DNA of 64,000 nucleotides, taken from Algoriphagus marinus. Its GTDB lineage: Bacteria; Bacteroidota; Bacteroidia; Cytophagales; Cyclobacteriaceae. The stretch is from positions 1 to 64,000 of the forward strand of contig NZ_MSPQ01000001.1 of the NCBI RefSeq assembly GCF_001936475.1, written 5' to 3'. The notes below the pieces were generated by a model that was not told the DNA's origin, did no database searches, and saw only the letters and a list, made by a program, of their open reading frames with translations. Made by a program: the position numbers and the translations under genes. Each line of letters opens with the position of its first letter. The first letter of the stretch is position 1. Of the stretch, positions 26,599 through 36,148 are shown piece by piece.

Positions 26599-28248
26599 TT
26601 AATCATTTTCTTTTTTAGGAGTGGGAATGACTACACCAACTTCTTTTGAAAAACTAGCCCACTCAGCCAGCATTTCTTGATATTTTTCTGGATACGATTC
26701 TTTCAAATCAACCTGCTCAGCAAGATCTGTTTTTAGATTAATCAGTTGAAAATTCTCCAACAGAAATGGCCGCTCAATATTCACAATTTTCCAATCTCCT
26801 TTTCTGATCATCGCATAGCCTCGCTGCTCCAAACCGAAGACATAGCTAGAATCATGTGCTGTTTTCGATTTCCCGGAAAGTAGTGGCATTAATGATTCCC
26901 CAAGCAAAGGTTTTACAGCTTTTCCATTCCATTGATCTGGGTAGTCCACGTTGGCTAATTCATAGAATGTCGGCGCAAAATCCATTAGGGTCAAGAAAGA
27001 ATCGTTGATACTCCCTTTATTTTCGACTCCTGGTCCAGCGATGATCATCGGCGTGTTGATGCCGCCTTCAGTGGTAAATCCTTTATAATATTTGAAAGGG
27101 GAAGATCCAGCTTCCGCCCATTGGGGACCATAAGAAATAAACGAGTTCACTTTACCCATTTCAGCATAATCCTCGGAATAGTTTGCCTGGATATATGGGC
27201 CGTAAAAGTCACTGGAATAAAAATCCTCTGCGGCGGCGCCGTTGTCCGACATAAATACAATCAAGGTGTTCTCGTATTGCCCGATTTCTTTTAAATAACT
27301 GATCAATCTTCCAATGTTGAAATCCAGATTATCTATCATGCCGGCATAGAGCTCCATCTTTCGGGCTTCCTTTTTTTGCTCCTCCGGGGAAAGTGAATCC
27401 CAAGGTTTGACACCTGGATGGGAAGGAGGCAAAACCGCATCTTCAGGAATCATTCCAGCCTTTTTCAAACTTTCAAAACGTTGCGCTTTCAATGCCTCAT
27501 AGCCGTCATCATAGCGGCCTTCGTACTTTTTCCAGTATTTCTCATCCACTTGCAAAGGCCAGTGCGGTGAGGTATAAGCTGCAAATGTGAAAAAGGGCTT
27601 CCCATCTTCCCGATGCCGATCGATGTAGGAGATCAGTTTGTCCGTATAGAAATCAGTGGAATAGTCTCCTTCATGCCAGTCTGCTTTTTGTCCATCTTCA
27701 GTATATTCGGTTACCGGAGTTTCAGGAAAAATGCCCGCATTACTAAAGTGATTTGCTCCACCTTCTGCATTGATTGAGAATGAATGCTCAAATCCTTTAG
27801 CCTGAGGACCATCTTCTAGCCTATCGCCTAGATGCCATTTGCCTGCCATGTAGGTATGATAACCTGCGGATCGAAGTAAATCGGGAAGGGGTATGATTCG
27901 ATCTGTCAAATGACCTTCATAACCCGCGACTTTAGTTTGGAGCTGTTGTGACCCCATGCCTGCGATATGGTTATTATTCCCAGATAAAAGCATCGCCCGA
28001 GTAACAGCACATAAAGGAGCGGTATGAAATCTGCTGAATCGAAGTCCCTGACGAGCCAACTCATCGAGATTTGGAGTCTCAATATCACCCCCAAAACTGC
28101 CTAGATCCGCATAGCCTAGGTCATCAGCAACTATGAGGAGAATATTGGGAGGCGCAGTTTTTTGAGACTCTTCTGGTTGTCTCTTTGAACAGCTTGTTAT
28201 ACTTATTAGAAGAAGTACTACTAGGCCAAAATATTTTTTACAAATCAT
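26599..28248 (-). CDS. Lipoprotein arylsulfatase with atypical active-site motif
   Basis: This 549-residue protein has a lipoprotein signal (SITSC, Cys20). Sulfatase motifs include NILLIVADDLGYADLGSFGG for metal binding, GKWHLGD, and MSDNGAAAED. The position of the formylglycine motif reads C80-A-V-T-R84. The canonical signal is C-x-P-x-R, so the proline is replaced by valine, while Cys and Arg remain. It may still be matured by an anaerobic-type or tolerant enzyme, or may act differently. Its start overlaps the end of the cyclase gene by 11 bases. Confidence 0.9.
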   Translation of the reverse strand: MICKKYFGLVVLLLISITSCSKRQPEESQKTAPPNILLIVADDLGYADLGSFGGDIETPNLDELARQGLRFSRFHTAPLCAVTRAMLLSGNNNHIAGMGSQQLQTKVAGYEGHLTDRIIPLPDLLRSAGYHTYMAGKWHLGDRLEDGPQAKGFEHSFSINAEGGANHFSNAGIFPETPVTEYTEDGQKADWHEGDYSTDFYTDKLISYIDRHREDGKPFFTFAAYTSPHWPLQVDEKYWKKYEGRYDDGYEALKAQRFESLKKAGMIPEDAVLPPSHPGVKPWDSLSPEEQKKEARKMELYAGMIDNLDFNIGRLISYLKEIGQYENTLIVFMSDNGAAAEDFYSSDFYGPYIQANYSEDYAEMGKVNSFISYGPQWAEAGSSPFKYYKGFTTEGGINTPMIIAGPGVENKGSINDSFLTLMDFAPTFYELANVDYPDQWNGKAVKPLLGESLMPLLSGKSKTAHDSSYVFGLEQRGYAMIRKGDWKIVNIERPFLLENFQLINLKTDLAEQVDLKESYPEKYQEMLAEWASFSKEVGVVIPTPKKEND

Positions 28249-30157
28249 TTCCGTTTGTGTGAGAATCTAAATACCACATTTTCATTTCTCCTTTTCCTTT
28301 TACCGGTAACATTCCTCTTTCGGTAAATCTAAAGTCTGGGTCATCTTTAAGCAGCGAATAAGTATTTTCAGAAATGTTGATCCGGTTAATTTCGCAATTT
28401 GCTTCCATTCGTTGAGCTACATTTACGGTGTCCCCCCAGATATCATATTGGAATTTTTTTATGCCGACGATTCCTGCCACCACAGGTCCAGTATTGATTC
28501 CACATCGCATGTCAAACTTTATCTTTTGGGAAATACTTGGATCAGAATTTCGGTTTTCAATGAAGGTTTTCATTTGAATTGCTGCTTGGGCTACCGCTTT
28601 AACGCCCGCTTTAGAATTTAATCCTCCGGCTGCCATGTAAGCATCCCCGATTGTTTTGATTTTTTCCAATCCCAAGTGACTTATAATCTCATCAAATGCT
28701 TTGAAGCAGGTATTTAATTCTTTTACAAGTTCCTTTGCGGTTAGCTGTTCTGATTTTTTGGTGAAATCTGCAAAATCTGTAAAAATTACCGTCACCTGAT
28801 CAAAGTCTTTGGCATCTGAACTTCCTTTTGCTTTAAGCTCTTCTGCAACTTCAGCAGGGAGAATATTCAGTAAGAGTTTATCTGATCTATCCTTTTCTTT
28901 GGATAGGGTCTCTTTTGATTTTTTTATAAACTGATATCGGAGGAAAAGTCCAATAGCTAGCACGAAAAGGAATAAACCGGAAATCATGAAGATGATCTTT
29001 CGGCTTCGCTCTACTTCAAGACGTTCGTAGAAAACCAGATCCCGCTCTCTCTTTTCCTGCTCATTTTTGATGCTGTCCAGAATCTGTTTTTTCTCGAATT
29101 CATAGTTGAGCATCATTTGGGTAATGCTTTTGGTATTTGATTCATTCAAGATACTATCCTTGAGTGAAGTTGCCATCTTTAAATAAGCTAGTTCAGCTCG
29201 ATAATCACCCGTTTTTTCAGCTATCTCCTGAAGTCTCTCATAGGCCATCCGAAGTACTTTTACTTCGCCTGCTTTTTCGGCATTTTCAAGTGATTTCTCT
29301 CCATGATATTTTGCTTTGGAAAGCTGATTGTTCTTTTGATAAAGATTGGCAAGTCGGTTGTGAGTATAGGCCAGACCACGAGAATAGCCCAGAGAATCGC
29401 GAATTCGAAGGGCTTCAAGTAGGGTTTCTTCGGCGAGTTTCAGGTCACCTTTGTTTGCATAGTTATTACCCAAATTACTTAGAGCTAAACCTACTGAATA
29501 CGGGTTTTCAGCCCTTTTGGCATAGTCCAGAGAAAATTTATGGTAATAAATAGCAGAATCAAGTGGACCTGTATGTTCAAAAATGATGGCTAAGTTATTA
29601 TAGCTACTCTGAATGTTATCAGGGATTCCCATAGCGAGATCCATTTCTAGCCCTTTTCTCGCATGATAAAATGCCTCTTCATAATCGTGCTGATCGTAGT
29701 AAAGCAAACTGAGATTCGAATGGGAAGAAGAAACGCCTGTCAAATTACCTGTGGATTCATAAATATCCATGGCGGCTTGATGGTTTTTTACGGCTTTTTC
29801 AACATCTCCAAAACGCGCATACGTGTTGGCAAGAAAGTTATGAGCCCTAGCTTGCTCCAGCGTTAAACCTAGCTTTTCCAGTTGAATGATCATCTTCTCG
29901 ATCAATTCAGTGTCGGATTGGGTAGGGTCGCGTTCTTGAAGACTCAGGGCTTTATAAAATTCTCCAATAAGCAAGGCGGACTCGTTTCCTTCTTTTTTTG
30001 CCAGTAAGATGGCTTCATCAGCTAATCGAATAGCTTCCTCATATTTATAATCAGAATAGGCAGAATAAGCATTTGAGATTAAGCTGTCCAAGTTCTGTCC
30101 TTTCAAAGAAAAGGAAACGCTAAAAAGTAAAATAAATGCAAGTCGCAATTTTGTCAT
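28238..30157 (-). CDS. TPR-containing class III adenylate cyclase
   Basis: This 639-residue protein has a signal peptide (ending LKGQ), then TPR-type helical repeats (about 25-370), one transmembrane helix (about 387-408), and a cytoplasmic class III cyclase domain (about 455-630). The two metal Asps lie in FTDFADF and IGDAYM. The Lys in EKIKTIGDAY and the Asp in YDIWGDTVN favour ATP over GTP. The transition-state Asn and Arg are in VNVAQRM. So a periplasmic TPR sensor controls cAMP synthesis. It overlaps the sulfatase gene, and a perfect palindrome lies upstream of its start. Confidence 0.92.
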   Translation of the reverse strand: MTKLRLAFILLFSVSFSLKGQNLDSLISNAYSAYSDYKYEEAIRLADEAILLAKKEGNESALLIGEFYKALSLQERDPTQSDTELIEKMIIQLEKLGLTLEQARAHNFLANTYARFGDVEKAVKNHQAAMDIYESTGNLTGVSSSHSNLSLLYYDQHDYEEAFYHARKGLEMDLAMGIPDNIQSSYNNLAIIFEHTGPLDSAIYYHKFSLDYAKRAENPYSVGLALSNLGNNYANKGDLKLAEETLLEALRIRDSLGYSRGLAYTHNRLANLYQKNNQLSKAKYHGEKSLENAEKAGEVKVLRMAYERLQEIAEKTGDYRAELAYLKMATSLKDSILNESNTKSITQMMLNYEFEKKQILDSIKNEQEKRERDLVFYERLEVERSRKIIFMISGLFLFVLAIGLFLRYQFIKKSKETLSKEKDRSDKLLLNILPAEVAEELKAKGSSDAKDFDQVTVIFTDFADFTKKSEQLTAKELVKELNTCFKAFDEIISHLGLEKIKTIGDAYMAAGGLNSKAGVKAVAQAAIQMKTFIENRNSDPSISQKIKFDMRCGINTGPVVAGIVGIKKFQYDIWGDTVNVAQRMEANCEINRINISENTYSLLKDDPDFRFTERGMLPVKGKGEMKMWYLDSHTNGNDL

Positions 30158-30208
30158 AGCTAAAAAAAATCTCGTTATCAGACTTTAAGATAGGATTTTA
30201 GAGTTATA

Positions 30209-30228
30209 AAATACAATAAATTGTATTT
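30209..30228. promoter_or_regulatory. 20-bp perfect palindrome, candidate operator
   Basis: AAATACAAT-AA-ATTGTATTT is a perfect inverted repeat with 9-base arms. It lies 51-71 bases upstream of the cyclase start codon, within the range where a dimeric regulator would bind. No terminator function is likely because a T-run after the hairpin is missing. Confidence 0.5.
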
Positions 30229-30286
30229 ATCTACACTTATTGACTAAGTTGATTTATTCAAAAAGAGTGGTCTTTTAGCATCATTC

Positions 30287-31351
30287 TCAGTGCTCATGAT
30301 CCATTCTATGCTTTTTCAAAATATCTTCTCCGAAGTCATTTCCTTTTTCTCGCCAGATCGCATGGATATGATTCCCATTATTCATAAATCCGACATTGTC
30401 ATACTCAATGATAAAATGAGGGGTGTGAATCACATAATAATGTGGGGTCCTTGGTTCATATTTACCTATCCAAGCAAAATAGACCTCGCTAGGATCCACT
30501 GAGTGGAGTATATCAAGGTATTTTTCTGATTTTTCATGTTCCAAGTTTCCGATATATTCTTCGATTAGATAATGCAAAATTTTTGCTTGTTTTTCATCTA
30601 ATTCAGCAGCAGGAATCCCCTGATATTCGCTCAGACGCTGCTCTGATCCCGGAGCCGTCAAGATATCACCGGGTACTTCTCTGCTTAGGGTAGCTTTAGT
30701 CTTTTGATCTGGATTTAATGCATTAATCAACCAAAACCCATAATCCTCTTCTTTACTCAATGCTCTTAGCCCTGAATACTGAGTCACTTCCACTTCTGCC
30801 GGGTCGGTACCCATAAATAGTGGGGTCATGGAGTAAGTATCTCCTGCAACGGAAAGATTGATAGAGAGATGATGTCCTTCGAATTTCAAACCCCAAATCG
30901 CGTCAACAGAAGGATCACCCCAAACTGCAAAAAAGTAATTGCCATAGTCCCAATCCAGCGTTCGCACCATCTTGATTGTATTTTCATTGACTTCTCCTTT
31001 TTCATATCCTATTTCAAATATCTCATGGAGAATATCATCCAACTGAAGAATCGCAAAAGACTTCAGGTAGCCCTGAGAGCTGAACATCGTAGTGAGCAAC
31101 CTGTGAAATTTCAATTTACTTTCGTCTGAAAAATCCCCAAATCGGGCTCCGGTCCTTGGCGCCAATCCGATGGGTAAATTGGTCCATTGGGTGCGCATGG
31201 AATCAGCAAAACTGAGCATCGCCTGTGATTTGATATCTTCATCAAAGGTTCCTATTAAATCAAGCGTGGATTTTTGTAGCTCTTTAACTGACTGTGTAAA
31301 GCCATAAGAAATAGATAAAAGGAATAGCGCAAAAAGAGTCAGAATATTTTT
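30287..31351 (-). CDS. Secreted DUF3500 family protein
   Basis: I start it at 31351 (MKNILTLFALFLLSIS), giving 354 residues with a signal peptide. A longer frame from 31456 puts 35 AT-rich codons in front and is rejected. The sequence matches DUF3500 features: WTNLPIGLAPRTGARFGDF, YFFAVWGDPSVDAIWGLKFE, and GHHLSINLSVAGDTYSMTPL. The family has no assigned activity. The conserved His, Asp and Glu residues could be catalytic or metal-binding. It has its own transcription unit. Confidence 0.85.
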   Translation of the reverse strand, partial: KNILTLFALFLLSISYGFTQSVKELQKSTLDLIGTFDEDIKSQAMLSFADSMRTQWTNLPIGLAPRTGARFGDFSDESKLKFHRLLTTMFSSQGYLKSFAILQLDDILHEIFEIGYEKGEVNENTIKMVRTLDWDYGNYFFAVWGDPSVDAIWGLKFEGHHLSINLSVAGDTYSMTPLFMGTDPAEVEVTQYSGLRALSKEEDYGFWLINALNPDQKTKATLSREVPGDILTAPGSEQRLSEYQGIPAAELDEKQAKILHYLIEEYIGNLEHEKSEKYLDILHSVDPSEVYFAWIGKYEPRTPHYYVIHTPHFIIEYDNVGFMNNGNHIHAIWREKGNDFGEDILKKHRMDHEH

Positions 31352-31530
31352 CATTTGAGATAGTTTTGAGTTAGGCCAAAAAAAATGGAAAATTAAATCT
31401 GGGCTTAGGAGTTTTAATTTACTAATATAATTCAAAGATTCTTGAAATAATCTCAATTCTTTACTTCGAAGAATTCAATTCTCCAAACATTTGAATCCAG
31501 TAACGGTTAGTCTCTTAAACATTCAAAAAA

Positions 31531-32274
31531 ATGAAAAAACTACTCATACTCTTAATTTTATTAACTCCATTCATTTCTTTCGGACAGGATTTGATTCCTA
31601 CTGCTTCTGGGGATATCAAAGTCACTCCGATTTTACATGGAACTCTTGTGCTGGAATATCAAGGCAAGACTATTTATGTGGATCCTTACGGAGGAGCTGC
31701 AGTTTTTGAAGGTCAAAAGAAACCCGACTTGGTATTGATTACAGATATCCATGGTGACCATCATAATCAGGAGACGCTGGATGGTTTAGATTTGAGCAAT
31801 GCGATCATCGTAGCTCCCCAAGCCGTAGCTGATAAGCTTCCAAGCGGCTCCGGAAAATCGATACAGATCATGAATAACGGACAAACAGAATCTATTTCTG
31901 GAATTAGCATTTCAGCAATCCCGATGTACAACTTGCCTGAAACAGCTGATAGCAGACATCCGAAAGGAAGAGGGAATGGCTATATTCTGGAGCTCGGAGG
32001 AAAGAAAGTTTACCTATCCGGAGACACCGAAGACATTCCTGAAATGCGTGCATTAACTGGAATAGATGTAGCTTTCGTCTGCATGAATCTTCCGTACACC
32101 ATGGATGTAGCTCAAGCCGCAGATGCCGTTTCAGAGTTTAAACCAAGTATCGTTTACCCTTACCATTTCAGAGGTGGAGATGGCTTGGCCGATGTGGAAA
32201 AATTCAAATCAGCAGTTAACTCCAGTGCCCCTGAAGTGGATGTCAGACTTAGAAACTGGTATCCTGGAAATTAA
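31531..32274 (+). CDS. Secreted MBL-fold metallohydrolase (UlaG-like)
   Basis: This 247-residue protein has a signal peptide (ending ISFGQ). The metallo-beta-lactamase fold is seen in HGTLVLEYQGKTIYVDPYGG and in the metal motif ITDIHGDHHNQETL, then KVYLSGDTEDIPEM, and a final His in YPYHFRGGDG. The short form and the IHGDHH motif place it with UlaG-like hydrolases. The substrate is not known. A clear terminator follows. Neighbouring genes are on the other strand, so it is monocistronic. Confidence 0.9.
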   Translation: MKKLLILLILLTPFISFGQDLIPTASGDIKVTPILHGTLVLEYQGKTIYVDPYGGAAVFEGQKKPDLVLITDIHGDHHNQETLDGLDLSNAIIVAPQAVADKLPSGSGKSIQIMNNGQTESISGISISAIPMYNLPETADSRHPKGRGNGYILELGGKKVYLSGDTEDIPEMRALTGIDVAFVCMNLPYTMDVAQAADAVSEFKPSIVYPYHFRGGDGLADVEKFKSAVNSSAPEVDVRLRNWYPGN

Positions 32275-32305
32275 GGCTCGGAATTAAAAAAAGGCCGTAT
32301 TGTTC

Positions 32306-32345
32306 TGCCCCCAAAAAGTTAAACACTTATTGGGGGCATTTTTAT
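32306..32345 (+). terminator. Rho-independent terminator after MBL-fold gene
   Basis: The arms TGCCCCCAA and TTGGGGGCA pair perfectly over nine bases (the inner AAAGT/ACTTA may extend the stem) and are followed by a run of seven T residues. It sits 31 bases after the MBL-fold stop codon, before the convergent membrane-protein gene. Confidence 0.85.
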
Positions 32346-32382
32346 GCTTAATCCGATAGAACTCGTTTTTCAAACCAACTGC

Positions 32383-33072
32383 TCAAGTTATCGGTAAGGA
32401 AACAAACCATCGGGAAAAGGACTCCCAGAAACCTGGGTTAATTTTAAAAATCCCAATAGTGTGAATGAAGAAAAAAGTAGCCAAAGCAAGCGGAAATACC
32501 CATCGTCCCCTTTTCTCGTTTCGCTCCAAAATGATTAGCACCACTAGGATAATGTAGTCCACAGAAATTGCTAACAAATAGCCGGTTAAGCCCTGAATAT
32601 CTAAAACATTGAACATAACCCGAGCCATAACTGGTTCGATTAAAGCCATCCCTGCAACTATCATCCCCCGAGCATGGATGGGCATGGAGTTTTTAAACTT
32701 TATGGCTATTCCAAAGCCCAACGAAAAAATAATTAAATCTTTAAAGGGAATCCACACCTCAGGTCCAACAAACTCTAGCTCAGGATCTATACGATTATTT
32801 GCTAATAGGGCCACTGATACAAACAGAATAGGAACCAATAGATAGGAGAATTTACCCACCGCTTTATGCAGTTCATGTTTTTTTCTCCGAATCAAAATGG
32901 GCTGAATAATTAGCATCCCTACCCACAAGAACGCAGTAATTGCATGAAAATGGAAATACTGATTGAAATCGGCTGTTCCATCAAAAAACTTGGAAAAATA
33001 GGAAGGCCAAAACCCCAAAAATGTAATTATTAATAAGCCTAAATAGTAATAACCTGTGTTTTGGAACTTCAT
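32383..33072 (-). CDS. Multi-pass membrane protein of unknown function
   Basis: This 229-residue protein has about seven hydrophobic helices and no signal peptide cleavage site. Notable residues are histidines near membrane borders (YFHFHAITAFLW, KKHELHKAVGKFSYL, MPIHARGMI, FIHTIG). These could bind haem or metal, as in DUF2306-like proteins, but I cannot name the family surely. It is 33 bases downstream of the sulfatase gene on the same strand and may be co-transcribed with it. Confidence 0.75.
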   Translation of the reverse strand: MKFQNTGYYYLGLLIITFLGFWPSYFSKFFDGTADFNQYFHFHAITAFLWVGMLIIQPILIRRKKHELHKAVGKFSYLLVPILFVSVALLANNRIDPELEFVGPEVWIPFKDLIIFSLGFGIAIKFKNSMPIHARGMIVAGMALIEPVMARVMFNVLDIQGLTGYLLAISVDYIILVVLIILERNEKRGRWVFPLALATFFFIHTIGIFKINPGFWESFSRWFVSLPIT

Positions 33073-33105
33073 TTCTCGAAAAGTTAAAAGTGAATTTTTT
33101 ACTTA

Positions 33106-34494
33106 CTAGTTCTTAGCTGCTTTATGCTTTTGATCTAAGTATTCATAATGGCTATTATCCGGTCCAGTTCGCACTACTTTACTTGGAGGAAGAGGTCCCA
33201 ATTGTTTTACTGCCAAATCCATCGCTCGCATCATTTGAGCAAGTTTTTCCGGGTTTTCTTTAGCCAGATTAGTGGTTTCTCCAGGGTCATTTTTCAGGTT
33301 AAAAAGCAAGGTATCGTGAGCAGCCACTGCTTTCATCCCTCTACTTCCTTCATATCCTTGATAAGGGCGCTTGATCTTCCAGTCTCCTTCACGGAAACCC
33401 CGCTGATCTGAAAGCATAAAGTAAAGAAAAGTATCGGCTTCCCGATTCCCATTTTCGAAAAGAACTTGGCTCAGATCTTTTCCATCAATTTCCCGATCTG
33501 AAGGGATTTCCGCTCCCACTAGCTTACAAAATGTGGGGAACCAATCCATTTGGGTACCCATTTCTTCATAGACCTGACCGGGAGTGATTTTTCCTTTCCA
33601 CATGGCGACAGTCGGAACACGCACTCCACCTTCAAAGGTGTACTGCTTTCCCTCTCGGAGTTCACCAGCTGAACCTCCATGATCTTCCATCACCAGCCAA
33701 GGTCCATTATCCGAAGAAAAGACGATCAGCGTATTTTCAAGAATTCCTTTTTCTCCCAGTTTGCTTAAAATCTGCCCTACGCTCCAATCGATCTCCTGAA
33801 TCACATCGCCATAGAGCCCTCGGTCGGATTTTCCCTGAAACTCAGGTGACGCATAAATCGGAACATGGGGCTGATTGTGTGCGAGATAAAGCAAAAAAGG
33901 CGCGTCCGATGCTTGATCAATAAAAGTTAAAGCCTCCTCGGTATAGCGTTGTGTGGTATAGGTTTGATCTACTTCAAACTCTTCCACTTCATTATTTCTC
34001 AGGTAAACCACCGATGCCATATCATTGGAATAGGGAATTCCAAAGTACTGATCAAAGCCCTGATTGAGCGGCAGAAAGCGCTCCAGATGTCCGAGATGCC
34101 ATTTGCCAACAGCTGCAGTTTGGTAACCTTTTTCTTTGAGAACCTCCGCAAAAGTGATTTCCTCAGGATCCATTCCTGTTAAGCTTTCCGGAAAAAATAC
34201 GGCATTGATTCCCATCCGCTGTGGCATCCGCCCGGTCAATAGACCAGCTCTTGAAGGGCTGCAAACGGGTGAGGCGGAGAGAAAAGAGGTGAATTTGATT
34301 CCTTCATTGGCGATGCGATCGATATTGGGAGTCTGAATGTCAGTGGCTCCAAAGGCACCAATATCACCGTATCCCAAATCATCTGTAAAGATGAAAACGA
34401 TATTTGGATAAGAATTAGGAGCAGATTCAAGTGCTTTTTCCTGACAGGAAATCACTAAGAAAAGCAAGCAAAGGTAACAGCCGATTGGTTTCAT
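33106..34494 (-). CDS. Lipoprotein sulfatase with canonical CSPSR motif
   Basis: This 462-residue protein has a lipoprotein signal (LVISC, Cys17). The formylglycine motif is fully canonical at C78-S-P-S-R82 (VCSPSRAGLLTGR). Metal and sulfate ligands appear in NIVFIFTDDLGYGDIGAFG, GKWHLGH, and FSSDNGPW. It removes sulfate from an ester, probably on an extracellular polysaccharide, glycolipid or small ester. There is no glycoside hydrolase or SusCD pair nearby, so a carbohydrate locus is not indicated. A cyclophilin gene ends 33 bases upstream. Confidence 0.94.
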   Translation of the reverse strand: MKPIGCYLCLLFLVISCQEKALESAPNSYPNIVFIFTDDLGYGDIGAFGATDIQTPNIDRIANEGIKFTSFLSASPVCSPSRAGLLTGRMPQRMGINAVFFPESLTGMDPEEITFAEVLKEKGYQTAAVGKWHLGHLERFLPLNQGFDQYFGIPYSNDMASVVYLRNNEVEEFEVDQTYTTQRYTEEALTFIDQASDAPFLLYLAHNQPHVPIYASPEFQGKSDRGLYGDVIQEIDWSVGQILSKLGEKGILENTLIVFSSDNGPWLVMEDHGGSAGELREGKQYTFEGGVRVPTVAMWKGKITPGQVYEEMGTQMDWFPTFCKLVGAEIPSDREIDGKDLSQVLFENGNREADTFLYFMLSDQRGFREGDWKIKRPYQGYEGSRGMKAVAAHDTLLFNLKNDPGETTNLAKENPEKLAQMMRAMDLAVKQLGPLPPSKVVRTGPDNSHYEYLDQKHKAAKN

Positions 34495-34527
34495 AGTAGG
34501 GAGCTAAGTCCCATTAATTTAGCCAAA

Positions 34528-35334
34528 TTATCTAGAAATCACCCGCATGCTCAAAATCCGAACTTCCTCAATCGGGCGATCTGGAACCTTTGTTTTGACC
34601 GCAGCAATAGAATCCACTACCGCCAAACCTGAGATCACTTCTCCAAAAATGGAATAGTTCTGATCCAAATGTGGCGTACCTCCAATTTGCTTGTAAACTT
34701 GCCGATGTGCCTCTGGGATTTGATAAGCTTCAAACTTATCGTAGGTCTCATAAATCAATTGGAGGCTATCATTCAAAACCTTGGTTTGGAGGCTATCTTT
34801 TTTTGTTCGGGCACTGGCCAAAGAATCGATCAGCGGCTTCAATTCCGGATCATTTACCGCATAGTGTCTTGCGAGCATTTTATTGATTCGCCCTTGATTA
34901 TGATCCAGCGAACTATCGGTATGAATGATTCCCTGCACAATGTAAAATTGAGTGCTACTGGATGCCCGTGCCGCATTACCGGTTCGGGCCGCAGCCAAGA
35001 CTCCCTTTTTATGGAAAAGAGCTGGATGAAATTCTGCTGGAATCTGGTAATTCAAATCAGATCCTCCTAGGACGACGGTATCGCTGGCATACTTGCTTTT
35101 GGTATCCCCACCTTGAATCATAAAGCCTTTGATCACCCGATGGAAAAGCAAACTGTCATAAACTCCCTGATCTACCAATTTGATGAAATTATCCCGGTGA
35201 AGAGGAGTCTCATCGTATAGCCGAAGGACGATCGTTCCGTAATTAGTGATTAGTTCTACTTCCACTGGACTTTTGGAAATGGCTCCAAAAAATAGCAGGG
35301 AGGTAAGTAAGATAAAGGCGCTTAATTTTTTCAT
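34528..35334 (-). CDS. Secreted cyclophilin-type peptidylprolyl isomerase
   Basis: This 268-residue protein has a signal peptide (about 1-20). The cyclophilin core is clear: VELITNYGTIVLRLYDETP, FHRVIKGFMIQGGD, KGVLAAARTGNA, and SSSTQFYIVQG, with FGEVISGLAVVDSIA at the end. About 70 residues inserted before the last motif (LARHYAVNDPELKPLIDSLA onward) are typical of Bacteroidota periplasmic cyclophilins. The catalytic Arg is in FHRV. It catalyses proline isomerisation during folding of exported proteins. Confidence 0.93.
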   Translation of the reverse strand: MKKLSAFILLTSLLFFGAISKSPVEVELITNYGTIVLRLYDETPLHRDNFIKLVDQGVYDSLLFHRVIKGFMIQGGDTKSKYASDTVVLGGSDLNYQIPAEFHPALFHKKGVLAAARTGNAARASSSTQFYIVQGIIHTDSSLDHNQGRINKMLARHYAVNDPELKPLIDSLASARTKKDSLQTKVLNDSLQLIYETYDKFEAYQIPEAHRQVYKQIGGTPHLDQNYSIFGEVISGLAVVDSIAAVKTKVPDRPIEEVRILSMRVISR

Positions 35335-35407
35335 TGGATCAATTTATAAATCTCTTCGAAATCTTCGATGCGCTTTATTGAATGATTCTGAGATTAAGCG
35401 ATCAAAC

Positions 35408-35426
35408 TATAGGTCATTTGACGTAT
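35408..35426. promoter_or_regulatory. 19-bp motif shared with 37921-37939
   Basis: TATAGGTCATTTGACGTAT lies 53 bases before the start of the zinc-ribbon membrane protein. The inner GTCA-TT-TGAC is an inverted repeat. A copy with one change lies upstream of the CHAT gene, so a common regulator or promoter element is likely. Confidence 0.45.
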
Positions 35427-35479
35427 GGGTTTGCAAAAAACAGAGTCCCTTATTTGGGATGAATTAATATATTTTCTTA

Positions 35480-36148
35480 ATGAATTGTCCGATCTGCAAG
35501 TCAGCCCTTCAAACTGAAAACCTGAACATCGCCACCGATACAGGGCTCTGTACCGAATGCAAGCATATTTTCAAAGTTTCAGAGCTTCTAAATCCTGTAA
35601 TAGACCCCAAATTTGATATTAAAAATGGACCAAAAGGCACTTGGCTCAGAGCAGAGATTAATGAGCTGATTGTAGGGGGGAGTACCCGTTCGGTCATGGC
35701 CTTTTTTTTGGTTCCTTTTATGATTATTTGGACTTCGCTCAGCGTTGGGGGGACATTGTTCGCAGCATTTTCAGACGGAGCGGTGAATTGGTTTCTGGTT
35801 CTTTTTTCCATTCCCTTTTTGGCAGGAGCGGTACTTTTCTGGAGTATTGCTTTGATGTTCATTTGGGGCAAAGTGGAAGTTCAGCTCCACAAAACCGGTG
35901 GAACAATTTTTACCGGTCTAGGAAAAATTGGTCGACGGAAACACTTCACCTGGCAAGAAGTAGATCGGGTAGGAATTACTCCTACCCTCAAAACTTCAAA
36001 AGGTTATTCTGGGGGAGGGCTGTTTTTGGAGGGACCAAATCGAAGAATTGATTTTGGGTCTTTTCTTAATGCGGAGAAGAAAATTTATTTCCAGCAAGCC
36101 TTGACTTTTAGCCTTCAAAAGATCAAAAACGACAATCGCTTATTTTAA
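35480..36148 (+). CDS. Zinc-ribbon membrane protein of unknown function
   Basis: This 222-residue protein starts with a treble-clef/zinc-ribbon pair, MNCPICKS and LCTECKH (C3, C6, C24, C27). Two hydrophobic helices follow (about 74-97 and 103-131), then a soluble C-terminal domain with IFTGLGKIGRRKHFTWQEV. The pattern suits a cytoplasmic metal-binding head on a membrane anchor. It may be a stress or quality-control protein; no family name can be given with confidence. The ATG at 35480 is the first one that keeps the first CxxC. Confidence 0.75.
   Translation: MNCPICKSALQTENLNIATDTGLCTECKHIFKVSELLNPVIDPKFDIKNGPKGTWLRAEINELIVGGSTRSVMAFFLVPFMIIWTSLSVGGTLFAAFSDGAVNWFLVLFSIPFLAGAVLFWSIALMFIWGKVEVQLHKTGGTIFTGLGKIGRRKHFTWQEVDRVGITPTLKTSKGYSGGGLFLEGPNRRIDFGSFLNAEKKIYFQQALTFSLQKIKNDNRLF

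Noticed and set aside
32306..32345. Terminal repeat of an insertion sequence
   Set aside because: The stem and T-run fit a simple terminator, and no transposase or second end is near.
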